DNA from: DASQPA01 sp963757335
GTDB lineage: Bacteria; Acidobacteriota; Thermoanaerobaculia; Multivoradales; UBA5704
Assembly: GCA_963757335.1 (NCBI GenBank)
Contig: CAVWRJ010000021.1
Location: 310,001-374,000 of the forward strand
Direction: 5' to 3'
DNA: 64,000 bases
Part shown: positions 43,427 through 54,737 of the stretch, piece after piece
Numbering within the stretch: the first letter of the stretch is position 1
Layout of the letters: each line of letters starts with the position of its first letter
Program-made: the position numbers and the translations under genes
The notes under the pieces: generated by a model
Told to the model about the DNA's origin: nothing
Database searches by the model: none
Seen by the model: only the letters and a program-made list of their open reading frames with translations

Positions 43427-44840
43427 TTAGAATTTCACCAGCATGGCGAGGTTGATCCGGTCCTCGGTTTTGCGCAGGTCCGGCGTGAACCCGGGGACGA
43501 AGGAGCCGTCCGGGCCGCTGTTGCCACCCGGCGGCGTCACCCCACCAGGGCCGACGAAGTACGCCACGTTGGCAGCGCGATGATTGAGCTCCGCTCGAAA
43601 GGTGATGTATTGACTGGGCATGTAGTCGAAGGTGAGGGAAGCGTCCCAGGCGCGGAACGGCTGGCCGGGGTTCTCGGTGAAGTAGGGGGTGCCCGAGGTC
43701 GCCGTCGCGCCGTTGATCGGCGGCAGCAGCACGAGGTAGCGGCCGGGGTTGTCGATCCCGCCGCCGCCGAGCGTTATGGCGAAGCGGTCGTTCTTGAACC
43801 AGAACCGGTTGTAGATCATGAAGCCGAGGAAGTACTGCGCCGGCGAGCTCGCGGAGCCGCCGGTGCAGGAGACTCCACCGCCATACTCGCAGCCGACGTC
43901 GACGGTCAGCGAGAAAGCCGCCTTGTCGAGGAACCGGCCGGGCTTGTCGAAGTATTTGACCTCGATGCTGTCGTCGCTGTGGATACGGTTGCGGCGCCCG
44001 TTGCCGAGCGTGTCCCGGCCGAGGAGATACTCGTTGAAGATGAACGACAGGGAGCCGTTGGGGCGATAGTTGATCTGGGTTCCCACCCCCGGCAGGTTGT
44101 TGAACACGCCATAGGACTGCCAGCCGTTGATCAACCAGAGCTCGAATTTCAACTTTTCGGTGGGGAAGGTCTGGAGCCGCAGGCCGGTGAAGAACCAGGG
44201 CGTGTTCGCCGAGACGTACGACGGCTGGTAGGCCCAGTTGTCATAGTTGTAATAGCTGAACAGGCCGATGTACGAGAGGAAGATGCCGGCGTCCAAATTC
44301 ACCCCGTTCATCTTGTCCCAGTGATAGCCGCCGTAGGCCTCGGAGACGTAGCGGTAGGCGTTGGCGAGGTTCCACTGGCCGCGGGAGGGACTCGCGTCGT
44401 TTCTCGGCGTCAGCTCCGAGTAGAGGCCGAACTGGGTCAAAACCCGGCCGCGGACGTTGTCATAGTGGAAGTCGCCGCCGATGCCCAGCTGCTGGACCTG
44501 GAGCTCGCTGGTGCGACCGGTCTCGGAGGAGCCGTCGATCGTGTGATCCTTGGGGTTGTGGAAGTCGTAGACGAAGTTCCCGTCGAAACGAAACTCGGGG
44601 GTGAAAAGCTTGGTGTCGAGCGGAATATCCTTCTCGCGGCTGTTGCCGGTCATCCAGGTGAAGTCGGCGAAGGCGAACGGCTCCGCCGGTTTTGGAGCGG
44701 CGGCTGCCGGTTCTGGGGCGGCTGAGGCTGGGAGCGCCGAAGAGACCGGCGGTAAGGACAACGGCGACAATCGCGACATTGGCGACATTGGCGCCGCTCG
44801 GGCGAGCGAGCGAGATCCAGGCTTTGGAAAGGATATACAC
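43427..44840 (-). CDS. Outer-membrane beta-barrel porin (BBP2-like) in the kdp operon, frameshifted near the signal peptide
   Basis: The mature barrel (FADFTWMTGNSREKD to LAMLVKF, with a terminal Phe) is in one frame, while the best signal peptide (GTG 44840, VANVAIVAVVLTAGLFG, preceded by AGGAG) is in another. A one-base excess near 44722-44745 separates them; correcting it gives about 470 residues with a good cleavage site at PASA. Without correction translation must start at 44788, with no ribosome-binding site and a poor signal. The protein probably lets potassium through the outer membrane. Confidence 0.78.
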
Positions 44841-44861
44841 GAGGGACTCCTCTCTTCTAAT

Positions 44862-45464
44862 TTAGTTGGGATGCGTTGCGTCGAGCGCCAGGTTGAGCTC
44901 CAGGACGTTCACCCGCGGCTCTCCCAAGGCTCCGAGCTGCCGCCCCTCGGTGTGGGCTTTGACGAGGCGCTCTAACTCCCTCTCGGGAAGGCCGCGTTCC
45001 CGGGCGACCCGCGCCACCTGGAACGCTGCCGCCGCCGGAGTGATGTCAGGGTCGAGCCCCGAGGCCGAGGAGGTCACGAGATCGCCCGGAACCGCGCCAG
45101 GAGGGCCGGCATGGGCGGCAATGTCGGCATGGGTGGCCGCGACAGCCGCGCTCACCTGAGCGATCAGCTTTTTATTCGTCGGGCCCAGGTTGGTGCCGCC
45201 CGAGGCCGTGGCGTCGTAGCCAGCTCCGGCTGTCGCCGCCGCCCCTGGGCGGGAGTGGAAGTAGCGCGAGCTTGTGAACGGCTGCCCGAGGAGCCGCGAG
45301 CCGACGACTTTGCCGCCCTGGACGATCAGACTGCCGGCCGCCTGGCGCGGGAAGAGGATCTGCGCCAGGCCGGTGACGGCGAGCGGGTAGACGATCCCCA
45401 GCAGAGCCGTGAGAACGACGGTTGAGAGGAGGGCCGGGACGAGCTGCTTGGCGATGCTGTGCAT
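44862..45464 (-). CDS. kdpC: Potassium-transporting ATPase subunit C
   Basis: 200 residues. One N-terminal transmembrane helix (VLTALLGIVYPLAVTGLAQ) and a periplasmic domain with SRLLGQPFTSSRYFHSRPGA, SGGTNLGPTNKKL and ASGLDPDITPAAA, all KdpC hallmarks. It stabilises the KdpAB complex. Confidence 0.96.
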   Translation of the reverse strand: MHSIAKQLVPALLSTVVLTALLGIVYPLAVTGLAQILFPRQAAGSLIVQGGKVVGSRLLGQPFTSSRYFHSRPGAAATAGAGYDATASGGTNLGPTNKKLIAQVSAAVAATHADIAAHAGPPGAVPGDLVTSSASGLDPDITPAAAAFQVARVARERGLPERELERLVKAHTEGRQLGALGEPRVNVLELNLALDATHPN

Positions 45465-45479
45465 GGCTGGCCTTTCTCC

Positions 45480-47603
<2,124 letters not shown>

Positions 47604-47617
47604 TTTAGGAAAGCTTT

Positions 47618-49417
47618 CTAGAAGAGCGTCCCTGCCCGGAGGAGGAAATGCTCGGCGAGCGGACCCAGCGACAGGACGGGAAAGAACGTCAGCGCTCCCA
47701 CGATCGAGATGACGCCGAGGAGGAGGAGGACGAAAAGGGGGGTATGGACGGGGAAGGTGCCCGCCGAGGGCGGGGCGACCTTTTTCCCCGCCAGATTGCC
47801 GGCGATCGCCATCATCGGCACGATCATGAGGAAGCGGCCGACGAGCATGGCGAGGCCGAGCGTGACGTTGTACCAGAGCGTGTTGACGGTGAGGCCACCG
47901 AACGCCGAGCCGTTGTTGCCGGTCCCCGAGACATAGGCATAGACGATCTCCGACAGTCCGTGCGGGCCATGGTTGCCAGCGCCCGCAATTCCCGTCGTGC
48001 CGGCCGGAGCGACGCTCGCCCAGGCGGAGAGGACGAGGATCGAGAGGGCGAAGATGAGGGCGTAGAGCATGGCCATCTTGACGTCCTTGGCCTCGATCTT
48101 CTTGCCCAGGTACTCGGGCGTCCGCCCGACCATCAGGCCGGCGAGGAAAACGGTGAGAATCACCATCACGAGCATCCCGTAGAGCCCGGAGCCGACGCCG
48201 CCGAAGATGATCTCCCCGAGCATGATGTTCAAGAGCGGAATCATGCCGCCCAGCGGGGTGAGGGAATCGTGCATGGCGTTGACCGCGCCGCACGAGGCGT
48301 CGGTCGTAACCGTGGCGAAGAGGGCGGAGTTGACAATCCCGAAGCGCACCTCTTTGCCCTCCATGTTGCCGCCCGGCTGCTCGGCCCCCGGCGTCTCGGA
48401 GACCGCCTGATTCACCCCCGCCCGGGCGAGCGCCGGGTTGCCCGCCGCCTCCGCCCACCAGAGGGTGGCAAAGCCGGCGAGGAAGAGGATCAGCATGGCC
48501 GCGAAGACCGCCCAGCCGTGCCTCTGGTGGCCGGTCATCCGGCCGAGGGTGTAGGTGAGCCCCGAGCCGAGGGCGAAGATGGCGAGCATCTCCAGGAAGT
48601 TGGTCAGTGGAGTGGGGTTTTCGAACGGGTGGGCGGAGTTGGCGTTCATGAAGCCGCCGCCGTTGGTGCCCAGCTCCTTGATCATCTCCTGCGAGGCGAC
48701 CGGCCCCTGGGCGATCGACTGCTCGCTCACGGTGGTGACGGTCTTCTTGCCGTCGGCGGCGGTGGTCTCGACCTTCTGCGGCTCGACGAGCGCCGCCCGG
48801 GTGTAGGGCGAGAGGTTCTGCACCACCCCCTGAGAGACGAGGACGAGCGATCCCACGAGGCAGAAGGGGAGGAGCACATAGAGCGAGCAGCGGACCAGGT
48901 CCACCCAGAAGTTACCGATCGTCTTCGCCTCGCGCCGGGCGATGCCGCGGATCAAGGCAATGGCGAGGGCGATGCCGACTGCGGCCGAGGTGAAGTTGTG
49001 AAAGGCGAGGCCGGCCATCTGGGTGAGATAGCTCATCGTCGATTCGCCGGAATAGGCTTGCCAGTCAGTGTTGGTGGTGAACGACGCGGCCGTGTTCCAG
49101 GCGAGGTCCGGGGCCACCCCGGGAAACTTCTGGGGGTTGAGAGGAAGGAGGCCCTGGCAACGCTCGATTGAGTAGAGGACGAGCATGGATACCAGGCTGA
49201 AGAGGAGCATGGCGATCGTATAGACCGTCCACGGCTGCTCCTCCCCGGGATCGATCCGGCAGAAGCGGTAGATCGCCCGCTCGACCGGACGGAGAGCGGG
49301 GTCTAAAAAGGTTTTCTCACCGCCGAAAACCCGTGCCATGTAGACGCCCAGGGGCTTGGTCACGGCGAGCAGGGCGGCGAGGAAAAGGGCGACCTGGAGG
49401 AGTCCGTTAGGGGTCAT
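47618..49417 (-). CDS. kdpA: Potassium-transporting ATPase potassium-binding subunit
   Basis: 599 residues from ATG 49417, chosen because GAGGAGG lies 7-9 bases upstream; a TTG two codons earlier is too close. The selectivity-filter-like loops NTAASFTTNTDWQAYSGES, GTNGGGFMNANSAHPFENP, TTDASCGAVNAMHDSL and GTGNNGSAFGG are intact. Ten transmembrane helices. Confidence 0.97.
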   Translation of the reverse strand: MTPNGLLQVALFLAALLAVTKPLGVYMARVFGGEKTFLDPALRPVERAIYRFCRIDPGEEQPWTVYTIAMLLFSLVSMLVLYSIERCQGLLPLNPQKFPGVAPDLAWNTAASFTTNTDWQAYSGESTMSYLTQMAGLAFHNFTSAAVGIALAIALIRGIARREAKTIGNFWVDLVRCSLYVLLPFCLVGSLVLVSQGVVQNLSPYTRAALVEPQKVETTAADGKKTVTTVSEQSIAQGPVASQEMIKELGTNGGGFMNANSAHPFENPTPLTNFLEMLAIFALGSGLTYTLGRMTGHQRHGWAVFAAMLILFLAGFATLWWAEAAGNPALARAGVNQAVSETPGAEQPGGNMEGKEVRFGIVNSALFATVTTDASCGAVNAMHDSLTPLGGMIPLLNIMLGEIIFGGVGSGLYGMLVMVILTVFLAGLMVGRTPEYLGKKIEAKDVKMAMLYALIFALSILVLSAWASVAPAGTTGIAGAGNHGPHGLSEIVYAYVSGTGNNGSAFGGLTVNTLWYNVTLGLAMLVGRFLMIVPMMAIAGNLAGKKVAPPSAGTFPVHTPLFVLLLLGVISIVGALTFFPVLSLGPLAEHFLLRAGTLF

Positions 49418-49429
49418 TTTCAACCCTCC

Positions 49430-49519
49430 TCAGAACCTCTCCGGCTCCAAGAGCGCATCGATCAGATAGACGAGGAGCGCCGCGGCCACCAGGCCGCTCA
49501 GCAGGTATTCCCAGTTCAT
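49430..49519 (-). CDS. kdpF: KdpF small membrane subunit
   Basis: 29 residues: one hydrophobic helix starting MNWEYLLSGLVAAALLVYL and ending LLEPERF, the typical KdpF form. It lies 12 bases before kdpA and stabilises the Kdp complex. It is too short for routine gene finding. Confidence 0.9.
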   Translation of the reverse strand: MNWEYLLSGLVAAALLVYLIDALLEPERF

Positions 49520-49529
49520 GACGTTCTCC

Positions 49530-49613
49530 CTAGACCCGTTCGCAGAAACGGACGTAGCCGATCGCGAGGACGAAAAAGACGAGGGTCAAGAGGAGGAAGA
49601 GGAGGTCGCTCAT
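49530..49613 (-). CDS. 27-residue membrane peptide between the kinase and kdpF
   Basis: The peptide starts MSDLLFLLLTLVFFVLAIGY and ends RFCERV. It overlaps the histidine-kinase stop by four bases (ATGA) and ends 10 bases before kdpF. A single helix followed by a short basic/acidic tail. Similar tiny genes precede kdpF in other bacteria to my knowledge, but I know no name or role. Confidence 0.7.
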   Translation of the reverse strand: MSDLLFLLLTLVFFVLAIGYVRFCERV

Positions 49614-51481
49614 GCGGTTGTCCTCTCCGCCGGACCCGGTTTTTCTGCCAGCGGCAGGGTGAACCAGAAGGTCGTCCCCTTCCCCTCGCGGCTCTGGCAG
49701 TGCATCTCGCCGCCGTGGGCGTGGACGATCTCCTTGGCGATCGAGAGCCCGAGCCCGGCCCCCCCGAAATCCTCCGTCCCCGGCACCTGGAAGAAGCGCT
49801 CGAAGATCTTGCCGGTGTGCTCCTCGGGAATGCCGCGGCCGGTGTCCTCGACCGCGAAGCGGACGAAACCTTTCTGTTGCGCCGCCTTGACCTGGACCTT
49901 GCCGCCCGCCGGGGTGTGGTGAAGGGCGTTCGAGAGCAGATTGGCGAGCACCAGCCGGGCGCGGGCCGGATCGATCAACACCTTTTCCGCCTGGGGATCG
50001 ATGTCGACCGTGAGGTCGACCCCCTCGTCGCTGTAGGCGGGCTGGAACTCGTGGACCGGCCCGTCGACGAAATCGCGCGCGCCGACCGGCTCATAGCGCA
50101 GGAGCCGCTGGCGCGACTCGAGGCGCGAGATCTCCAACAGGCTCTCGATGATCTCGCGCAGGCGCTCGGCGTCGTCGCGCGCCGCCAAGAGGAGGTCGGT
50201 CTGCTGCGGGTTGAGCGCCCCCTGTCCCTCGCCGAGCAGGATGTGGACGGCCATCTGGAGCGAGGTGAGCGGGGTGCGCAGCTCGTGCGAGACGGTCGAG
50301 AGAAGATCGCTCTTCATCTCGTCCACCCGGCGCAGGTCGGTGACGTCGGCGAGGATGAGGATGACCGAGAGCAGCCGCCCGCGCGAGTCGCGGATGGCGG
50401 TGGCGCGGGGCAGGAAGAAGCGTTCCTTGCCGTCCTGGAAGAGCTGCAGGGCCGCCTCGTGACCGCGTTCCGGAACGGCGCCTTCACGGGTCGCCTGGGC
50501 GAGGAGCGGCCGCAACCAGGCGGCGTGGCTCTCCGGCACCGGCTCGCCCGGTTTCAACCCCAGGACGGCGATCGCCGTCTGGTTGACCAGCTCGACAGTG
50601 GCCGGCTGCGCCCCGGGGCCTGCGGGCGAGAAGACGGCGACCACATCGGGGAGGCTGTCGATGGCGAGCTGCGAGGTCTGCTGGGCGCGCAGGAGGCGCG
50701 CCTGGTCGCTCCGCCGCAGCTCGCGGAGGCTCGCCGCCATGGCGTTGAAGGCCGCCGCCAGCTGCCCCAGCTCGTCCTTCGCCGTCACCTGGACGACCAG
50801 GTCCAGGTTGCCGCCCTCGATCTCATGCGCCGATTCGGTCAGCCGCCGCAACGGGACGAGGATGGCGCGGGAGAGGAAGACGACGAAGCCCAGGGCGACG
50901 GCCGCGCCGAGGAGGAGGAGGAGGACCATCCGCTGGTCCGCCGCCGCCGACAGCCGCCGGGCGCGGGCGTTGGCCTCGACCATGTTCGCCTGATTCAACT
51001 GCTGCACCTGGTCGGCGGTCGCCTTGATCTCCCCGAAGACCGGGAGCAGCCGGCCGAAGTAGGCGGCCCGCCGCTCGGCGAGGGGCCGGGCCGCATCGAG
51101 CACTCCGGGAAGGCCGTCCCGGTAGGTCAGGTAGAGGGCCGCCAGGCGCTTCGCCCGCTCGCCCTCCCCGGGGAGAGTGACGTTGTGCAGCTCGACGTCC
51201 AAAGCGCGTTCGAAGCGCGGACGGTTCGAGTCGACGAGGGTGCGCCCCCGGGCGGCATCCCCGGCGTCCCCGGCAAGGGCGAAGAGGGCGCCGCTGTCCA
51301 TCCGCTCGATCGCCTCTTTCATCTCCTGGCAGGCGACGACGCTCCGGTAGTTCTCGCGCAGGATGACGTCGATCGAGCCGCCCAGCCGGGAGAGCAGCGA
51401 GATGCTCTGCACCCCGAGGAGGACGAGGATGGCGAGGAGGCCGGCGAAGCCTAAAGCGAGCTTGGATCTCAATCCGAACAT
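49610..51481 (-). CDS. Membrane histidine kinase of the kdp locus
   Basis: 623 residues. An N-terminal helix, a periplasmic four-helix-bundle sensor (about 30-185), a second helix (about 185-207), HAMP, PAS (from LAIDSLPDVVAVFSPAG), HisKA with SHELRTPLTSLQ and HATPase with NLLSNALHHTPAGG, DTGRGIPEEH and GGAGLGLSIAKEI. It is not KdpD-like. Together with the adjacent NtrC-type regulator it probably controls the kdp genes downstream. GGAGG precedes the ATG. Confidence 0.92.
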   Translation of the reverse strand: MFGLRSKLALGFAGLLAILVLLGVQSISLLSRLGGSIDVILRENYRSVVACQEMKEAIERMDSGALFALAGDAGDAARGRTLVDSNRPRFERALDVELHNVTLPGEGERAKRLAALYLTYRDGLPGVLDAARPLAERRAAYFGRLLPVFGEIKATADQVQQLNQANMVEANARARRLSAAADQRMVLLLLLGAAVALGFVVFLSRAILVPLRRLTESAHEIEGGNLDLVVQVTAKDELGQLAAAFNAMAASLRELRRSDQARLLRAQQTSQLAIDSLPDVVAVFSPAGPGAQPATVELVNQTAIAVLGLKPGEPVPESHAAWLRPLLAQATREGAVPERGHEAALQLFQDGKERFFLPRATAIRDSRGRLLSVILILADVTDLRRVDEMKSDLLSTVSHELRTPLTSLQMAVHILLGEGQGALNPQQTDLLLAARDDAERLREIIESLLEISRLESRQRLLRYEPVGARDFVDGPVHEFQPAYSDEGVDLTVDIDPQAEKVLIDPARARLVLANLLSNALHHTPAGGKVQVKAAQQKGFVRFAVEDTGRGIPEEHTGKIFERFFQVPGTEDFGGAGLGLSIAKEIVHAHGGEMHCQSREGKGTTFWFTLPLAEKPGPAERTTA

Positions 51482-51587
51482 GGAGGACCTCCAGTGCAGG
51501 GCGGATACCAGGGCGGAAGGAAGGGGCTAAGCCCTTGCTGGCGTAGAGCTTAAGGGGATCGAAGGGAGGACGGGGCGGGTTGGGGGA

Positions 51588-51633
51588 TTGCAGGCTGCAA
51601 GGCGGGCGGGGCGCGGGGGATTGCAGATTGCAA
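51588..51633. promoter_or_regulatory. Paired palindromes TTGCA-N3-TGCAA upstream of the kinase-kdp operon
   Basis: Two palindromes, TTGCA-GGC-TGCAA (51588-51600) and TTGCA-GAT-TGCAA (51621-51633), each preceded by GGGGGA, are 33 bases apart (about three helical turns). They lie in the 167 bases between the regulator stop and the kinase start. They could be binding sites of the neighbouring sigma-54-type activator; this is inference. Confidence 0.45.
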
Positions 51634-51648
51634 GGGGAGCGCTACTCC

Positions 51649-53003
51649 CTACATCCCGTACTGCTTGCGCCGGCGCCAGAGGGTCGCCTGGTCGATCCCC
51701 AGGATCTCCGCCGCCTCCTTGAGCGACTCGGTTTTCCGTAAAACCCGTTTGATGTGCTCCTCCTCGATCGCCGCGACCGGCAGCGGGTCGCCGAGCTCGA
51801 TCCCCCGCGATTCTGATGCGGGAGAGACGGCGGCATGGACCCTGAGGAGCTCGGGGCCGACCTCCAATCCCGAGGCCAGCATGGTGGCGCGCTCGACGGC
51901 GTTTCTGAGCTCGCGGACGTTGCCCGGCCAGGGGTGGGCGAGGATCGCCCGCTCCGCCGCCGGCAGCAGTTGGAGCCCCGGCTTGCCGTAGCCGCGGCCG
52001 AAGAAGGCGAGGAAGCGGCGGGCCAGGGGGAGGAGGTCCTCCGGCCGTTCGCGGAGGGGGGGATCTCTAAGGTCAGGACGTTCAGCCGGTAGAGGAGGTC
52101 CTCGCGGAAGCGCCCGGCGGCCACCGCGCGTTCCAGGTCCTGGTTGGTGGCGGCGAGGATGCGGACGTCGGCCCGCCGGGTCGTGGGGTCCCCCACCCGT
52201 TCGTACTCTCTGTCCTGGATGAAGCGGAGGAGCTTCGGCTGGAGGGGGAGGGGGAGGTCGCCGATCTCGTCGAGCAAGAGGGTCCCCCCCTCGGCGATGG
52301 CGACCCGGCCGGGGTTGTCGCGGCCGGCCCCGGTGAAGGCCCCGCGGACGTGGCCGAAGAGCTCGCTTTCCAACAGCTCGGCGGGGAGGGCCGGGCAGGA
52401 GACGGTGACGAACGGCCGGTCGCGGCGCGGGCTCCAGGCGTGGATGGCGCGCGCCACCACCCCCTTGCCGGTGCCGCTCTCGCCGCGGAGGAGGACCCGG
52501 GCGTCCCCCGGCGCCGCCTGGTGGGCGAGATCGAGAGCCCGCCGCATGGCGGGGCTGGCGCTCGTCAGGTCGGCCTCCGGGTCGGCCTGGGCGAGGTCCC
52601 CCTCCAGAGCCTGGACATGGCGCTCCAGCCGGGCGAGGGCCATGACCTTCTCCAGGGTGAGGTCGATCTGCGCCGGGGTGAAGGGCTTCGCCAGATAGTC
52701 GGCGGCGCCCCGCCGCATGGCCTCGACGGCGGTCTCGACCGAGGCGTAGGCGGTGATCACCACCAGTTTGAGCCCCGGCGCCGCCGCGGCCAGGCGGGGG
52801 AGGAGGTCGAGCCCCGACTCGGTCCCCAGCCGGAGGTCGACAAAGGCGACGTCGAAGGAGCGCTCGCCCACCACCGCCGCCGCCTCCCCGGCGGTGGCCG
52901 CCGCCCGCACCCGGTGCCCCCGCCCGGTCAGGTGGAGGGTCATGGTCCGCCGGATGTTCGGCTCGTCGTCGATGACGAGGATGTCGAGGCTCGCGGGGGT
53001 CAT
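51649..53003 (-). CDS. NtrC-family sigma-54-dependent response regulator, frameshifted
   Basis: Receiver domain (phospho-acceptor in DVAFVDLRLG), AAA+ domain with GESGTGKGVVARAIHA, GAFTGA and LLLDEIGDLPL, then a Fis-type helix-turn-helix (EAAEILGIDQATLWRRRKQYG). The frame breaks after LNVLTLEIPP at a seven-G run (52056-52062 on the plus strand); one more base yields the expected LRERPEDLLPLARRF and an intact C-terminus of about 450 residues. The total of 1355 bases is one short of a codon multiple. GAFTGA implies activation of sigma-54 promoters. Confidence 0.85.
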
Positions 53004-53045
53004 GGCGGGGATCTTACGCCCGCCGGCCCGGTTGTACCGTGAATT

Positions 53046-53801
53046 CTACCGGCCGGGGAGCGGCGGCATGGGCGGCATCGGCGGGGCAGGGAGGGCCTGG
53101 GAGAGGTCGCCCGTCTGGGCGAGGAAGATCCCGGCGAGGAGGGCCGCGGCGAGGAGGGTGGGGCGCCGGAGCGAGACGGGGAGCCAGCGGGCGGCGAGGA
53201 AGAGGACGGTCGCCGCGGCGAGGGTGAGCCAGTAGCCGCCCCCGGCGATGGCCCGCTTCAGGGGACCGGGGAGACAGAGGTAGTAGAGCGGCAGGGCGAG
53301 CCCCGCCGCCAGCGCGAGGAGCGGCCGGCCGGTGGCGATCGCCTCGCCGGCCCCGAGGGTGATGAGGAGGCGGCAGCCCGCGGCGGCGAAGAGGAGGGAG
53401 AGAGGGCCGCGCGCCCCCTCGCCGACCCGCAGCAGCTCGCCGGCCAGGGTGGCCGCGGTGAGGAAGAGGAAGCTCAAGATCGCGGCGAGCGGCCAGCCGA
53501 GGTTCTCGACCCGGCCCTTACCGAGGGCGAGGATGAGGTCGGCGACGAAGAGCGCCGCCAAGAGCAGGACGAGGAGCCGCCCCGGCAGGGTGGAGAAGAT
53601 GGGCGAGAGGCCGGCGACGATCGCCGCGTCGGGGCGGTCGTGGACGTAGAGGAGAGCGGCGAGAGCACCGCCCAGGAGGAGCGGCAGGGCAACAAAGCCC
53701 CAGAGCCGGCGGGCCGCCTCGTCGGCCCGGCGCAGGCGCCACGGGGCGACCGCCTGGCTCCCCCAGGCGAGGAGGATGACGGCGACCAGGAGGCCGCTCA
53801 T
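53046..53801 (-). CDS. Multi-pass membrane protein of unknown function
   Basis: 251 residues with about seven hydrophobic helices and an Ala/Leu-rich composition; the C-terminus is a proline/methionine stretch (PAPPMPPMPP). Its ATG overlaps the folK stop (ATGA), so it is co-translated with folK. No family recognised. Confidence 0.65.
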   Translation of the reverse strand: MSGLLVAVILLAWGSQAVAPWRLRRADEAARRLWGFVALPLLLGGALAALLYVHDRPDAAIVAGLSPIFSTLPGRLLVLLLAALFVADLILALGKGRVENLGWPLAAILSFLFLTAATLAGELLRVGEGARGPLSLLFAAAGCRLLITLGAGEAIATGRPLLALAAGLALPLYYLCLPGPLKRAIAGGGYWLTLAAATVLFLAARWLPVSLRRPTLLAAALLAGIFLAQTGDLSQALPAPPMPPMPPLPGR

Positions 53802-54313
53802 GCGCCCCCGAGCTCCGGCCGGTCGATGGGCCGGCGCCAGTCGAGCCGCTCGATCTCGCCGGGCGCTTCGGGGCCCAGCCGGGCGAGGAGGGCCGCCACC
53901 GTCTCGCCGGCCGGCGGCACCGGCAGATCGGGGGCGATCTGCGCCAGCGGCGCCAGCACGAAGCGGCGTTCGGCGAGCCGCGGGTGGGGGAGGGTGAGCT
54001 CGGGCGCCTCCGAGGTCCGGCTGCCGCAGAGCAGGAGGTCGATGTCGAGCGGCCGCGGCCCCAGGCGGACGCCCCGCCGGCGGCCGGCCGCGCGCTCCAG
54101 GGCCATGGCCAGGGCGAGGATCGCGTCGGGCTCCATGTCGGTGTGCGCCAGGGTGGCGGTATTGAGATAGGCGGGCTGGGGGACGGGGGAGACCGGACGG
54201 GTGCGGTAGAGGGGTGCGACCGCCAAGGGCCCCAGGGCGGCACGGAGCCGGTCGAGCGCCCAGACGAGCGTCTCCTCGACCGGCCCCAGGTTGCCGCCCA
54301 GCCCCAGGGCCAC
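53798..54313 (-). CDS. folK: 2-amino-4-hydroxy-6-hydroxymethyldihydropteridine pyrophosphokinase
   Basis: 171 residues from GTG 54313, the first start after the upstream stop. VALGLGGNLGPVEETL, YRTRPVSPVPQPAYLN and RLGPRPLDIDLLL with LPHPRLAERRFVLAPL are the HPPK signatures, including the metal-binding Asp pair in DIDL. It is a folate-synthesis enzyme transferring pyrophosphate from ATP. Confidence 0.9.
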   Translation of the reverse strand: MALGLGGNLGPVEETLVWALDRLRAALGPLAVAPLYRTRPVSPVPQPAYLNTATLAHTDMEPDAILALAMALERAAGRRRGVRLGPRPLDIDLLLCGSRTSEAPELTLPHPRLAERRFVLAPLAQIAPDLPVPPAGETVAALLARLGPEAPGEIERLDWRRPIDRPELGGA

Positions 54314-54323
54314 GGGAACGGCG

Positions 54324-54632
54324 CTATGCCTCGTCGTCGTCCAGTTCCTCTTCCTCTTCCTCGGTATCGAGGGCATCGAGGCCGGCGCCTTCCAGATCCT
54401 CTTCCGGGATGTCCTCGATGGGAACGTCGTCGTCCGTCTCGACCGGCGGCTTGGGGACCTCCGCCTTGCGCTTGCGGCGGGCCGCCTGCGTGACCGCCGG
54501 GCTCTCGTTGCTCGCGGCATCCTTTTGATTGGCGCCGCACTTGGGGCAGATGGACTCCGGCTTGCCGAGGTCGTAGAACCTCGTACCGCAGTTGTAGCAC
54601 TCGTGCTTGGTACCCAGGTTGAGCTCGGCCAT
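54324..54632 (-). CDS. TIGR02300 (FYDLN-acid) zinc-ribbon-like protein
   Basis: 102 residues. The N-terminus has HECYNCGTRFYDLGKPESIC and CPKCGAN, a four-cysteine zinc ribbon with the FYDL motif; the rest is a basic patch and a strongly acidic tail (EEEEEELDDDEA). Function unknown. It precedes folK by 10 bases and diverges from lolA across a minisatellite. Confidence 0.85.
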   Translation of the reverse strand: MAELNLGTKHECYNCGTRFYDLGKPESICPKCGANQKDAASNESPAVTQAARRKRKAEVPKPPVETDDDVPIEDIPEEDLEGAGLDALDTEEEEEELDDDEA

Positions 54633-54737
54633 GTCTGCTCCTACGCGGTCAGGGCGACCGGTTTTTTTAGCGGGGCGGAAGGTAGCACCCCCCCGGGGGG
54701 CTGTCAACTCGGCCGGGAGTCGGGCCGGTGCCGGAGA

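Noticed and set aside
51482..51510. Sigma-54 promoter TGGTAT-N5-CTGCA upstream of the histidine kinase
   Set aside because: GG-N10-GC spacing fits, but transcription would start at about the ATG and exclude the ribosome-binding site.
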